A stretch of DNA of 64,000 nucleotides from Nonomuraea typhae (GCF_009760925.1 NZ_VRLV01000009.1:186001-250000); one strand, 5' to 3'. Positions 48,801 through 58,106 are shown, counted from the stretch's first letter. The notes: generated by a model from the sequence alone, not told the origin. Numbers and translations are program-made.

Positions 48801-49915
48801 CCCGGCTGGCCGGGCACACCGCAGAGGTGACCGGGGTCGCGTTCGGGTCCGGCGGGCGCCTGCTCACCGGCAGCGGCGACGCCTCGGCCATCGTCTGGCG
48901 GTATGCGGATCCGCCGGCGGCCCAGGTGCTGCCGGTGTCCGCCGTGCAGATCGCGGCCGGTGGTACGGCGATGCTCACCCACACCCCGGCGGACCCGGCG
49001 ACCGCCACCCTCTGGGGACCGTCCGGGCAGGTCGCCTCGTTCCCATCGGCCGCCGGGGGCGTGGCCCTGAGCGCGGACGGCCGGACGGCCCTGGTCGGCG
49101 GGGAGACAGGGGCCGTGCTGCGCGGGCCCGACGGCACGACGCGCTCGCTGGCCGCGGGCATGCGGGTGCGCTCGGTGGCCCTCAGCCCGGACGGACGGCT
49201 GGCGCTGATCGGCGGTCCCGACGGCGTCGCGCTGTGGACGGCGCAAGGAAGCGCGCCAGGAAGTGCGCCAGGAAGTGCGCCAGGAGGCGCGCCAGGAGGC
49301 ATCGGGACGCCGGACGGCCGGGGCACGCAGGGAACGGAGGCCCGGCTGCCCGGGGCGACGGCTTTCACGGTGGCGATGGGTGCCGGGTTCGGGGTGGTGG
49401 GCGGGGAGGACGGGCGGATCGCGCTGTGGGATCTGCGTGATCCGGCGCGGCCCCGGCGGGCGGACCTGGTTGACGGGCACTCCGGCCAGGTGCGGGCGCT
49501 GGCCGTACGCGATGGGCTGGTGCTGAGCGGCGGCGAGGACAGGAAGGCGGTGCTGTGGGAGGTAGGGGAGGGCCCGCGGCTGCGGGCGGCCGGGTCGATG
49601 GGCGGGCACGGCGGCGCGGTGCACGAGGTGGCGCTCAGCGCGGACGGGCGGGTGGCGGCGACGGCGGCACTGGATGAGACGGTCGCCGTCTGGCTGGTCA
49701 GGGATCGCTCGGGTCCGCGCAGGATTCACACGCTGGCGGGGGCCGGAGAAGGCGTCGCCTTTGGGCCTGGCACCTACTCCTTGGTCGCAAGTACCGTCCA
49801 AGGAGGGGTCAATCAGTGGGATTTCCGCTATTTAGCCGAAGTTATCGATCGGCCGCTCGCTGCTGCCTGTGCGCTGGCCGGTTGTGAGAAGGGGCGGGAC
49901 AATGGTGGAGAGTAA
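45809..49915 (+). CDS. Caspase-like protease fused to nSTAND NTPase, membrane helix and WD40 repeats
   Basis: A 1368-aa multidomain protein. Residues 1-240 are a caspase-fold (C14) protease with YYAGHG (His85) and LDCCFSG (Cys137 in the metacaspase position). Residues 262-640 are an nSTAND1-type NTPase: PYKGLAAFGETDAALFFGRE, Walker A GPSGSGKS (305-312), Walker B DVLIVDQIEED. A membrane helix at about 652-674 follows, then a WD40 propeller domain to the end. Such proteins are thought to sense a trigger and activate the protease, often as suicide defence. The GTG start lacks a ribosome site. A 12-bp repeat in the WD40 part codes APGS. Overlaps a small partner gene. Confidence 0.9.
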   Translation: MTAGDFAGASALLIGTGTHRPESDLPDLPAVSRTLHDLRTALLETCGLADVRVGLDLASPLELGAAVSEAAATAGGPLIVYYAGHGLVSRRGSLHLAAGVTRSGPLHLEHTALPYDTVRRYLLDNVDAPVAVILDCCFSGRAIEGMSALDEVAGLTEITGAYVLTSAGRSEPAFAPEGARYTAFSGALLRLLHEGDPGGPPYLTLQHIHRHLSRTLPAAGFPRPRARSTGRVAELALARNPAHGATAEGVRLSPSGLPEGAPYKGLAAFGETDAALFFGRERLVAELIRRLTALEADPAPLIVTGPSGSGKSSLLRAGLAPAVCQGALGTPRTVAVIRPGEAVPGAPGGAAAPGAPDVLIVDQIEEDLEAAAALCARPGLTVLAVRADFLGRCAEHPALRPALERGQVVAGPMTPGELRAAIERPAAAAGLTLEPGLTELLLRDLGTEAGRLPLLSHALLATWQQRRREVLTVAGYRQTGGIHGALAATADDVLASLPEPEAAKAVFLRLVHVGDGTDDTRRRVTRAHLAAELPPPAAAGRASVAPADEVIEAFAADDARLLTLDGDTVTITHEALLTAWPALRGWIDADRAALLVEQRLVEAARSWEGDQAGLYQGGRLELARAWASGRVPGPLVARFLAASEALAARRARARVALVSVLSGLLVVSLVASGLAVLKYQDAERERRIADARARVFQADVVRQADPLAALRLGIEAVSTEPGVITESALAADALSIAYRGRLTGFTASVNAVAISPDGGRGLAGDFQGTLGYWDLDRRVRLSTLPAAGKGPLYSARFDDAGRRAVVTWQEAAPEIWDLTTSVPRLAGSLGEPADHAEFYAGGQRLAVASARGVELWDVRGEPRLLTRFGPPVTRLAVSGRARGSAGGETLVTVDAAGAGRVWRLSAGGAASEALPVPETETNPSTGVALTRDGTLAVVGDRVWDLRGRPELVGYLTGHEGFIADAAFSPDDTMLATAGEDYSAIVWNLGDPRSPRIRARLAGHTAEVTGVAFGSGGRLLTGSGDASAIVWRYADPPAAQVLPVSAVQIAAGGTAMLTHTPADPATATLWGPSGQVASFPSAAGGVALSADGRTALVGGETGAVLRGPDGTTRSLAAGMRVRSVALSPDGRLALIGGPDGVALWTAQGSAPGSAPGSAPGGAPGGIGTPDGRGTQGTEARLPGATAFTVAMGAGFGVVGGEDGRIALWDLRDPARPRRADLVDGHSGQVRALAVRDGLVLSGGEDRKAVLWEVGEGPRLRAAGSMGGHGGAVHEVALSADGRVAATAALDETVAVWLVRDRSGPRRIHTLAGAGEGVAFGPGTYSLVASTVQGGVNQWDFRYLAEVIDRPLAAACALAGCEKGRDNGGE
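49249..49296 (+). repeat. 12-bp tandem repeat (4 units) within the WD40 region
   Basis: Four units of A(A/G)G(C/T)GCGCCAGG coding Ser-Ala-Pro-Gly / Gly-Ala-Pro-Gly, forming a flexible loop between WD40 blades. Same unit length as the repeat in the flippase/GT2 gene but unrelated sequence. Confidence 0.88.
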
Positions 49916-50252
49916 AGCCACGGCCGGTGACAAGGTGGGTATTCCCTCCCCTTCCAGGAAGGCGGACGCGACGCTCAGAATCTCGCCCCGCACAAGGGGG
50001 AAGAAGCGGTACTCGATCCGGTATTCCCTGGAGGACGGCGGGGCGGGCTTCGACACCAGGCTGACCGTCTTCTACCGGACCGAGGGCGGGGGCGAGGGCA
50101 GCCACCGGGTCGTCAACCGGGGGCCGGGCACCGATTCCGACGTGTTCGTCATCCGGTCCACGAAGAAGATCGTCTCCATGGGCGCCAAGGTCGAGCGGAT
50201 ACATTCGGCCGGGGTCATTCCCAGGGGATGGGATCCCAACGTTTTTTCGTGA
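49902..50252 (+). CDS. Small protein overlapping the caspase-nSTAND gene, unknown function
   Basis: A 116-aa basic protein, no signal or membrane segment, with alternating hydrophobic patterns (RYSIRYSLEDGG, TRLTVFYRTEGG, SDVFVIRSTKKIV) suggesting an all-beta fold. The ATG, preceded by GAAGGGG, lies 14 bp inside the end of the caspase gene, so it is translationally coupled to it. This arrangement suggests an effector, substrate or inhibitor of the caspase protein (inference). No family recognised. Confidence 0.78.
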   Translation: MVESKATAGDKVGIPSPSRKADATLRISPRTRGKKRYSIRYSLEDGGAGFDTRLTVFYRTEGGGEGSHRVVNRGPGTDSDVFVIRSTKKIVSMGAKVERIHSAGVIPRGWDPNVFS

Positions 50253-50307
50253 CCGGAGCTCCCTTGGATAGCGTTCTCTCGGAACGTTGAACGAGGGGAG
50301 TACGGGG

Positions 50308-52485
50308 ATGATCGCCGAAGCGCCCGACGAAGCCCGTAAGCGGCATACGGAACTGAGCGAACTGGTCGAGGAGGCGCGCTGGCGGTATTACGTGCTCGAT
50401 CAGCCGACGGTCAGCGACGCCGAGTTCGACGGGTGGTTCCGCGAGCTGCTCGCGCTGGAGGAGAGCCATCCGTCGCTGCGCACGCCCGATTCGCCCACGC
50501 AGAAGGTCGGCGCCCCGCCGTCCGGTGACTTCGCGAAGGTGGATCATCTGGCGCGGATGGAGAGCCTGGACAACGCCTTCAACGCCGACGACATGGCCGC
50601 CTGGATCGCGCGGGCGGAGCGGCTGGCCGAGGGGGCGGCCGGGCCGTACCTCTGTGAGCTGAAGATCGACGGGCTGGCGATCGCGCTGGTCTACCGGGAC
50701 GGGAAGCTGGAGCGCGGCGCGACCCGCGGCGACGGGCGCACGGGCGACGACGTGACCCCGAACGTGCGCACGATCACCGGGGTGCCGCACCGGCTGCAGG
50801 GGGACGACGTCCCGTCGCTGGTGGAGGTCCGTGGGGAGGTGTACATCCCGGTTGCGGACTTCGCCAAGCTGAACGAGCAGCTGGGCAAGGAGGGCAAGCC
50901 GCTGTTCGCCAATCCGCGCAACGCGGCGGCGGGCACGCTGCGGCAGAAGGATCCGCGCGTCACCGCCCAGCGTCCGCTGCGGTTGATCGTGCACGGGATC
51001 GGGGTCTGGGAGGGGTCCGCGGAGCCGGCGGCGCAGTCGGAGGTCTATGACCGGCTGCGGGCGTTCGGGCTACCGGTCTCCGATCTGTACAAGGTCGTGG
51101 CGGATCTCGGTGAGATCAACGACTTCATCGAGCACTATCGGGTGCACCGGCACGACCCGGCCTACGAGATCGACGGCGTCGTGGTGAAGGCGGACAACTT
51201 CCGCACCCAGCGCGAGCTGGGCTCCACCTCGCGGGCGCCGCGCTGGGCGATCGCCTACAAGTACCCGCCGGAGGAGGTCAACACCAAGCTGCTCGACATC
51301 CAGGTGGGTGTCGGCAGGACCGGGCGGGTCACGCCGTTCGGGGTGATGGAGCCGGTCGTGGTGGCGGGTTCGACGGTCGAGCGGGCGACCCTGCACAACG
51401 CGGCCGTGGTGAAGGCCAAGGGCGTGCTCATCGGCGACACCGTGGTGCTGCGCAAGGCCGGCGACGTCATCCCGGAGATCGTCGGCCCGGTGCTCGGGCT
51501 GCGTGACGGCAGTGAGCGCGAGTTCGTCATGCCGGCGCAGTGCCCGGCCTGCGGCACCGCGCTGGCCTACGAGAAGGAGGGCGCCGCCGACCTGCGCTGC
51601 CTGAACGCGCAGCACTGCCCGGCGCAGCTGCGTGAGCGGGTCTTCTTCGCCGCCCGCCGTAACGCGCTCGACATCGGCGGCCTGGGGTACGTGGCGGCGA
51701 CCGCGCTCACTCAGCCGGTGGCCGAGCAGGAGCCGGTGCTGCGCACGGAGGCCGACCTGTTCGGTCTCACGCTGGACAAACTGCTGCCGATCCGCTCGAT
51801 CGTCCGCGACCAGGACACCGGCCTGCCCAAGATCGACGAGAAGACGGGCGAGCCCAAGGTCGTCTCGTTGTTCTCCAACGCCGACGGTGAGCCGTCGATG
51901 GCCGCGCTGAGCCTGCGCGAGCAGCTGGAGGCGGCCAAGGACAAGGAGCTGTGGCGGGTGCTGGTGGCGCTGTCGATCCGGCACGTGGGGCCGCCGACCG
52001 CTCGCGCGCTGGCCTCGGCGATGCGCTCGATCGACGTCATCATGAACGCCTCGGCGGAGGAACTGGCCGAGGTCAAGGACATCGGGCCCAACATGGCCGC
52101 CACGATCAAGGAGTGGTTCGAGGTCGGCTGGCACCGCGAGATCGTCGAGAAGTGGCGGCTGGCGGGCGTGCGCATGAAGGATCCGGAGCCCGAGGCGGAC
52201 GAGGCCGTCCCGAAGACCCTGGAGGGGCTCACGCTCGTGGTCACCGGGACGTTGGAGGGCCACACCCGCGAGAGCGCCGCCCTGGAGATCGAGGCGCGCG
52301 GCGGCAAGGTGGCCGGTTCGGTCTCCAAGAAGACCGCTTTCGTGGTGGTGGGGGAGAACGCCGGGTCGAAGTACGACAAGGCGGTGTCACTCGGCGTGCC
52401 CATCCTGGACGAGGCGGGCTTCGGCGTCCTGCTGTCGGAGGGGCCGGAGGCAGCCGCCGCGGCGGCGGTCAAGACGGAGGACTGA
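50308..52485 (+). CDS. ligA: NAD-dependent DNA ligase
   Basis: A 725-aa replicative ligase. Adenylation domain with the Lys nucleophile in ELKIDGLAIAL, the OB fold, a Cys4 zinc finger (CPACG … LRCLNAQHC), HhH repeats (AEELAEVKDIGPNMAATIKEW) and a C-terminal BRCT domain (GLTLVVTGTLEGHTRESA). It seals nicks in DNA using NAD+. GAGGGGAG precedes the ATG at 50308; an upstream in-frame TTG at 50287 is less likely. Expected full length. Confidence 0.97.
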   Translation: MIAEAPDEARKRHTELSELVEEARWRYYVLDQPTVSDAEFDGWFRELLALEESHPSLRTPDSPTQKVGAPPSGDFAKVDHLARMESLDNAFNADDMAAWIARAERLAEGAAGPYLCELKIDGLAIALVYRDGKLERGATRGDGRTGDDVTPNVRTITGVPHRLQGDDVPSLVEVRGEVYIPVADFAKLNEQLGKEGKPLFANPRNAAAGTLRQKDPRVTAQRPLRLIVHGIGVWEGSAEPAAQSEVYDRLRAFGLPVSDLYKVVADLGEINDFIEHYRVHRHDPAYEIDGVVVKADNFRTQRELGSTSRAPRWAIAYKYPPEEVNTKLLDIQVGVGRTGRVTPFGVMEPVVVAGSTVERATLHNAAVVKAKGVLIGDTVVLRKAGDVIPEIVGPVLGLRDGSEREFVMPAQCPACGTALAYEKEGAADLRCLNAQHCPAQLRERVFFAARRNALDIGGLGYVAATALTQPVAEQEPVLRTEADLFGLTLDKLLPIRSIVRDQDTGLPKIDEKTGEPKVVSLFSNADGEPSMAALSLREQLEAAKDKELWRVLVALSIRHVGPPTARALASAMRSIDVIMNASAEELAEVKDIGPNMAATIKEWFEVGWHREIVEKWRLAGVRMKDPEPEADEAVPKTLEGLTLVVTGTLEGHTRESAALEIEARGGKVAGSVSKKTAFVVVGENAGSKYDKAVSLGVPILDEAGFGVLLSEGPEAAAAAAVKTED

Positions 52486-52663
52486 AAGATCCTGGAGCCC
52501 TTGGTCCGCGGCGTGTTGCGGCAGGTCGCGGACCGTATGGGGTTCTAGAAGAGTATTCCGCGCCGGTCGGAATGTGAATAAATGTCGGAAAGGAGAAGTG
52601 ACCGAGCGTACGCGCTTGGTTTCGCGAAGTGGGGTGAAGGTCGTACCCTCCCATAGTGACCTA

Positions 52664-54751
52664 ATGGGGGTTCTGTTACTCATGACTGACCCAACCGACA
52701 CCCGCGATACCGGACCGCGCCTGGGCACCCCCCTGTGGGCCTTCCTCGCGGGCGTCTCCGTGATCGGCTTCACCGCGCTCGTCGCGGCCCTGTTCAGGAT
52801 CGACCCGGCCCAGCTGGCCGACCTGGCCCGCACCCCGCTGTTCTGGATGCTCGCCGTCCTCGTGGTGCTGGGCGAGCTCAGGCCCGTGATGGTCTCGTCC
52901 GCGACCTCCGTGGGCGGCACCTACCCCTCGACGATGTTCACCTTCGCGGTGCTGCTGCACTTCGGGCTGCCCTCCGCCGTGCTCATGCAGGCCGTCGCCG
53001 TGGTCATGAACGGGGTCGTCACCCGCAAGGCCTGGCACCGGGTCGTCTTCAACGTCGGCCAGTCCACGCTCGCGCTGACCGCCGCCGCAGTCGTCCTCGG
53101 GATCTTCGGCATCGTCCCCACCCCCGCGCTGCCCTGGGTCCCGAGCGGAGGCGACCTGGTGCCCATCGCCCTGTCCGGCGTCGCCTACTTCGTCACCCGC
53201 GCCACGCTCGTCTGCGGCGCCGTCGCCCTGCACGAACGCCGCTCGGTCATCCGCGTCCTGCGCTCGACCGTCGGCCCGCAGAGCCTCGTCTACACCGCGC
53301 TGCTCGGCCTGGCCCCGCTGGTCGTGGTCGTCATGAGCCATTCGCCCGGCCTCGTCCCGCTGTTCGTCGCCCCGCTGGCCGCGGTGTACTTCACCGCCAC
53401 CCTGTCCATGCGCCGCGACCACCAGGCCATGCACGACGAGCTCACCGGCCTGCCCAACCGCAAGATGCTCATCGTCAGCACCGAAGAGGCCCTGGCCGAG
53501 GCGCGCGAGGGCGAGCGAGTCGGCCTGTTCCTCCTGGACCTCGACCGGTTCAAGGAGGTCAACGACACGATGGGCCACCCCGTCGGCGACCGCCTGCTCC
53601 AGATGGTCGCCCACCGCCTCCTGCATTCGGTACGGCCCGGCGACGTCGTGGCCCGGCTCGGCGGCGACGAGTTCGCCGTGCTGCTGCCCTCCATCCGCGA
53701 CGCCCACGCCGCCCGCGAGGTCGCCGCCCGCCTGCGCGCCGCCCTCACCGAGCCGGTGCGCCTGGAGGGGATGACCTTCGACCTCGACGGCTCGGTCGGC
53801 ATCGCGCTCTTCCCCGACCACGCGCCCGACTTCGAACTGCTCATGCAACGCGCCGACGTCGCCATGTACATGGCGAAGGAGGCCAGGACCGGCGTCGAGC
53901 TCTACCAGCCGGACAAGGACCGCAACTCGCCCGAACGCCTCCACCTGCTCGGCGACCTGCGCCGCGCCGTGGACAACGGCGAGTTGCGCCTGCACTACCA
54001 GCCCAAGGTCGGCCTGGCCACCGGAGCCGTCCACGGCGTCGAGGCCCTGGTGCGCTGGCAGCACCCCGTCCTGGGGATGATCCCGCCGGCCGAGTTCATC
54101 CCCCTGGCCGAGCAGTCGTACCTGATGCGGCAGATCACCGAGTTCGTCATCGAGGCGGCGCTGGAACAGGCCGCCCGCTGGTGGCACACCGGGCTCCAGA
54201 TCCAGGTGTCGGTCAACATCTCCGCCCGCGACCTGCTCGACTCCGCCCTGCCCGAGCAACTGGAGGTGGGCCTGGCCCGCTACAGCCTGCCGCCGGAGGC
54301 CATCCAGCTCGAGGTCACCGAACGTATCCTGATGGGCGAGCAGGCATACACCCACGACACCATCAAGGCCCTGGCCACGCTCGGCGTCCCCCTGGCCCTG
54401 GACGACTTCGGCACCGGCTACTCCTCGCTGATCAGGCTCCAGCGCCTGGCCATCGCCGAAGTCAAGATCGACGCCTCGTTTGTGTCCAGGATGGCCGACT
54501 CCGAGGACGACGAGCGCATCGTCCGCTCCATCGTCGACCTCGTCCGCTCCCTCGGCCTGCGCTCGGTCGCCGAAGGCGTCGAATCCGACGACGCGGCGCT
54601 GCGCCTGGCCGAGATGGGCTGCGACGTGGCCCAGGGCTGGCTGTTCTGCGAGCCGATGGCCCCCTCCGACGCCACCCACTGGCTGCGCGAACACCTCAAC
54701 CCCGACCCCGGGTACGGCTACCGCGCCGCCGAAGCCGCTCACACGGCCTGA
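52664..54751 (+). CDS. Membrane GGDEF-EAL cyclic-di-GMP signalling protein
   Basis: A 695-aa protein. About seven membrane helices occupy residues 20-240. The diguanylate cyclase domain has the intact RLGGDEFAVLL motif, and the phosphodiesterase domain has EALVRW, EVTERIL, DDFGTGYSSL and KIDASFV, all present. It could make or degrade c-di-GMP, so the net direction cannot be told. CATAGT lies 6 nt before the ATG at 52664; ATG 52682 is the alternative. It sits between ligA and gatC, two normally close genes. Confidence 0.92.
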   Translation: MGVLLLMTDPTDTRDTGPRLGTPLWAFLAGVSVIGFTALVAALFRIDPAQLADLARTPLFWMLAVLVVLGELRPVMVSSATSVGGTYPSTMFTFAVLLHFGLPSAVLMQAVAVVMNGVVTRKAWHRVVFNVGQSTLALTAAAVVLGIFGIVPTPALPWVPSGGDLVPIALSGVAYFVTRATLVCGAVALHERRSVIRVLRSTVGPQSLVYTALLGLAPLVVVVMSHSPGLVPLFVAPLAAVYFTATLSMRRDHQAMHDELTGLPNRKMLIVSTEEALAEAREGERVGLFLLDLDRFKEVNDTMGHPVGDRLLQMVAHRLLHSVRPGDVVARLGGDEFAVLLPSIRDAHAAREVAARLRAALTEPVRLEGMTFDLDGSVGIALFPDHAPDFELLMQRADVAMYMAKEARTGVELYQPDKDRNSPERLHLLGDLRRAVDNGELRLHYQPKVGLATGAVHGVEALVRWQHPVLGMIPPAEFIPLAEQSYLMRQITEFVIEAALEQAARWWHTGLQIQVSVNISARDLLDSALPEQLEVGLARYSLPPEAIQLEVTERILMGEQAYTHDTIKALATLGVPLALDDFGTGYSSLIRLQRLAIAEVKIDASFVSRMADSEDDERIVRSIVDLVRSLGLRSVAEGVESDDAALRLAEMGCDVAQGWLFCEPMAPSDATHWLREHLNPDPGYGYRAAEAAHTA

Positions 54752-54826
54752 CCGGGGTTAATCGTTTGCCCGGGCACCCTAGGATGTGAGTGTCCAAACT
54801 CCATCCAGAAACGGGTTCAACGACTC

Positions 54827-55126
54827 ATGTCCGCCATAACCCGCGACGAGGTCGCCCACCTGGCCCGGTTGTCCAGGATGGCGCTCACCGACGACGAGCT
54901 CGACCACTACGCCACCCAGCTCGATGCGATCATCGAGGCTGTCGCGAAGGTCGCCGAGGTCGCCGCCGAGGACGTGCCGCCTTCGTCGCACGCGCTCCCG
55001 CTGACCAACGTCTTCCGCGCCGACGAGGTGCGACAGTCCCTGACGCCTGAGCAAGCCCTGGCCGGCGCGCCGGCCGTCGAGGACGACCGCTTCCGGGTTC
55101 CGCGCATCCTGGGGGAGGAAGCATGA
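54827..55126 (+). CDS. gatC: Asp-tRNA(Asn)/Glu-tRNA(Gln) amidotransferase subunit C
   Basis: A 99-aa GatC with VAHLARLSRMALTDDE at the start, and DEVRQSLTPEQALAGAP followed by DDRFRVPRIL, the characteristic end. It wraps around GatA to stabilise GatAB. A TAGGAT hexamer at 54780 suggests a promoter with a leader of about 40 nt. ATGA overlap with gatA. Confidence 0.97.
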   Translation: MSAITRDEVAHLARLSRMALTDDELDHYATQLDAIIEAVAKVAEVAAEDVPPSSHALPLTNVFRADEVRQSLTPEQALAGAPAVEDDRFRVPRILGEEA

Positions 55127-56613
55127 GTCTCATCCGCAAGACGGCCGCCGAACTCGGCGCGCTGATCGCCGCCGGCGAGACCTCCGCCGCCGAGGTCGCC
55201 CAGGCGCACCTCGACCGCATGGCCGAGGTCGAGCCCAAGGTCAACGCCTTCCTCCACGTCGACCGCGAGGTCACGCTGGCCCAGGCGCGGGCGGTCGACG
55301 CCCGCCTGGCCGCGGGGGAGAAGCTCGGGCCGCTGGCCGGGGTGCCGATCGCGCACAAGGACATCTTCTCCACCCACGACATGCCGACGACCGCCGCCTC
55401 CAAGATCCTGGAGGGCTGGCGCCCGCCGTACGACGCGACCGTGACCGCGCGGCTGCGGGCGGCCGGGCTGGTCATCCTCGGCAAGACCAACCTCGACGAG
55501 TTCGCGATGGGTTCCTCCACGGAGAACTCCGCCTACGGCGACTCGCACAACCCGTGGGACCTCGAGCGCACCCCCGGCGGCTCCTCCGGCGGCTCGTCGG
55601 CGGCGGTGGCGGCCTACGAGGCGCCGCTGTCGACCGGCACCGACACCGGCGGCTCCATCCGGCAGCCCGCCGCGGTCACCGGCATCGTCGGCATGAAGCC
55701 CACCTACGGCGGCTCCTCCCGCTACGGCGTCATCGCCTTCGCCAGCTCGCTCGACACCCCGGGCCCGTTCGGCCGCACCGTGCTCGACACCGCGCTGCTG
55801 CACGAGGTCTTCTCCGGCCACGACCCGATGGACTCCACCTCCATCGACGCGCCGGTGCCCGCCGTCGTCGAGGCCGCCCGCCACGGTGACGTCCAGGGCA
55901 TGCGCATCGGCGTGGTCAAGGAGTTCGGCGGCGAGGGCTACCAGCAGGGCGTGCTCAACCGCTTCCACGACGCCGTCGAGCTGCTGGAGTCGCTGGGCGC
56001 CAAGGTCGTCGAGGTCTCCTGCCCGACGTTCACCACCGCGCTGCCCGCCTACTACCTCATCGCGCCGTCGGAGTGCTCGTCCAACCTGGCGCGCTTCGAC
56101 GCCATGCGGTACGGCCTGCGCGCCGGCGACGACGGCACCCGCAGCGCCGAGGAGGTCATGGCGCTGACTAGGGCGGCCGGGTTCGGCCCCGAGGTCAAGC
56201 GGCGCATCATGCTCGGCACCTACGCGCTGTCCAGCGGCTACTACGACGCCTACTACGGCCAGGCGCAGAAGGTCCGCACGCTCATCTCGCGTGACTTCGA
56301 GGCCGCCTACCAGCAGGTGGACGTGCTGATCTCGCCGACCACGCCGACCACGGCGTTCAGGCTGGGCGAGCGCACCGACGACCCGATGGCGATGTACCTC
56401 GCCGACCTGTGCACGATCCCGTCGAACCTCGCGGGCAACGCGGCCATCTCGGTGCCGTGCGGCCTGGCCGACGAGGACAACCTGCCGGTCGGCCTGCAGA
56501 TCATGGCTCCGGTGCTGGGCGACGACCGCTGCTACCGCGTCGCCGCGGCCGTGGAGAAGGCCCTGGAGAGCCGCTGGGGCGGCCCGCTGCTGAAGGAGGC
56601 TCCGTCGCTGTGA
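55123..56613 (+). CDS. gatA: Asp-tRNA(Asn)/Glu-tRNA(Gln) amidotransferase subunit A
   Basis: A 496-aa amidase-signature protein. The Ser-cisSer-Lys triad is visible at IAHKDIF and GGSSGGSSAA, with TGTDTGGSIRQPAA around the nucleophilic Ser. It frees ammonia from glutamine for amidation of mischarged tRNA by GatB. Overlaps gatC (ATGA) and gatB (GTGA). Confidence 0.98.
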   Translation: MSLIRKTAAELGALIAAGETSAAEVAQAHLDRMAEVEPKVNAFLHVDREVTLAQARAVDARLAAGEKLGPLAGVPIAHKDIFSTHDMPTTAASKILEGWRPPYDATVTARLRAAGLVILGKTNLDEFAMGSSTENSAYGDSHNPWDLERTPGGSSGGSSAAVAAYEAPLSTGTDTGGSIRQPAAVTGIVGMKPTYGGSSRYGVIAFASSLDTPGPFGRTVLDTALLHEVFSGHDPMDSTSIDAPVPAVVEAARHGDVQGMRIGVVKEFGGEGYQQGVLNRFHDAVELLESLGAKVVEVSCPTFTTALPAYYLIAPSECSSNLARFDAMRYGLRAGDDGTRSAEEVMALTRAAGFGPEVKRRIMLGTYALSSGYYDAYYGQAQKVRTLISRDFEAAYQQVDVLISPTTPTTAFRLGERTDDPMAMYLADLCTIPSNLAGNAAISVPCGLADEDNLPVGLQIMAPVLGDDRCYRVAAAVEKALESRWGGPLLKEAPSL

Positions 56614-58106
56614 GCGTGATGGCTTTCGACGAGGCGCTGGCGCGCTTCGAGCCGGTGCTGGGCCTGGAGACGCACGTCGAGCTGGGCACCCGGTCGAAGA
56701 TGTTCTGCGGCTGCAAGACCGCCTTCGGCGCCGCGCCCAACACCCAGGTCTGCCCGACCTGCCTGGCCTTCCCCGGCGCGCTGCCGGTGGCCAACACGGC
56801 GGCGATCGAGTCGACGATCCGCATCGGCCTGGCGCTGAACTGCTCCATCGCCGAGTGGTGCCGCTTCGCCCGGAAGAACTACTTCTATCCGGACATGCCG
56901 AAGAACTACCAGATCTCGCAGTACGACGAGCCGCTGTGCTTCGACGGCTACATCGACGTCGAGGTCGACGGCAGGACGGTGCGCATCGAGATCGAGCGGG
57001 TGCACCTGGAGGAGGACACCGGCAAGTCCACCCACGTGGGCGGCGCCACCGGCCGCATCCAGGGCGCCGACTACTCCATCGTCGACTACAACCGCGCCGG
57101 CATCCCGCTGGTCGAGATCGTCACCAAGCCGATCCCGGGCACCGACCGGATGGCTCCCGAGGTGGCCAAGGCGTACGCGACCGAGCTCCGGGAGATCATG
57201 CGGTCGCTGGGCGTCTCCGACGTACGCATGGAAGAGGGTTCCATGCGCTGCGACGTGAACGTCTCGCTGATGCCGCGCGGCGCCGCGGAGTGGGGCACCC
57301 GCACCGAGACCAAGAACGTCAACTCGCTGCGCAGCGTCGAGCGCGCGGTCCGCTCGGAGATCGAGCGGCAGGCCGCGATCCTCGCCGAGGGCGGGAAGAT
57401 CCTCCAGGAGACCCGCCACTTCCACGAGGACACCGGCACCACCACGCCCGGCCGCTCCAAGGAAGAGGCGCAGGACTACCGCTACTTCCCCGAGCCCGAC
57501 CTGGTGCCCATCGCGCCGGACCCGGCGTGGGTGGCCCGGCTCAAGGCCGAGCTGCCCGAGCTGCCGTCGGTCAGGCGTCAGCGGCTGCAGGCCGAGTGGG
57601 GCGTCTCCGACCTCGACATGCAGGCGATGCACAACGCCGACGCCATCGACCTGGTCGAGGCGACGGTCGCGGCGGGCGCGCCGGCCGCCGACGCGCGCAA
57701 GTGGTGGATGGGCGAGCTGGCCCGCCGCGCCAACGAGAGCGGCACCGCCCTGTCCGACCTGCCGATCACGCCCGCGGACATCGCCCGCGTGACCGAGCTG
57801 GTCGCCTCGGGCGCCCTCAACGACAAGCTGGCCCGCCAGGTGCTGGAAGGCGTCCTGGCCGGCGAGGGCACCCCCGACGAGGTCGTGGCCGCCCGCGGCC
57901 TGCAGATCGTCAACGACGAGGGCGAGCTGTCGGCCATCATCGACCAGGTGCTGGCCGGCAACGCCGACGCGGCCGACAAGGTGCGCTCCGGCAAGATCGC
58001 CGCGGTGGGCGCGCTGGTCGGCGGCGTCATGAAGGCCAGCCGCGGCAAGGCCGACGCCGGCCGCGCCCGCGAGCTGATCCTGGAGAAACTGGGCGTCTCG
58101 GAGTAG
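56610..58106 (+). CDS. gatB: Asp-tRNA(Asn)/Glu-tRNA(Gln) amidotransferase subunit B
   Basis: A 498-aa GatB: EPVLGLETHVELGTRSKMFC, zinc cysteines CGC…CPTC, YFYPDMPKNYQISQYD, HLEEDTGKS and DYNRAGIPLVEIVT, then a C-terminal YqeY-like domain. It activates the tRNA-bound acid with ATP and transfers ammonia. Start GTG 56610 overlaps the gatA stop and has GAAGGAGG upstream; an ATG at 56619 is the alternative. Followed by an intrinsic terminator. Confidence 0.97.
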   Translation: MSVMAFDEALARFEPVLGLETHVELGTRSKMFCGCKTAFGAAPNTQVCPTCLAFPGALPVANTAAIESTIRIGLALNCSIAEWCRFARKNYFYPDMPKNYQISQYDEPLCFDGYIDVEVDGRTVRIEIERVHLEEDTGKSTHVGGATGRIQGADYSIVDYNRAGIPLVEIVTKPIPGTDRMAPEVAKAYATELREIMRSLGVSDVRMEEGSMRCDVNVSLMPRGAAEWGTRTETKNVNSLRSVERAVRSEIERQAAILAEGGKILQETRHFHEDTGTTTPGRSKEEAQDYRYFPEPDLVPIAPDPAWVARLKAELPELPSVRRQRLQAEWGVSDLDMQAMHNADAIDLVEATVAAGAPAADARKWWMGELARRANESGTALSDLPITPADIARVTELVASGALNDKLARQVLEGVLAGEGTPDEVVAARGLQIVNDEGELSAIIDQVLAGNADAADKVRSGKIAAVGALVGGVMKASRGKADAGRARELILEKLGVSE

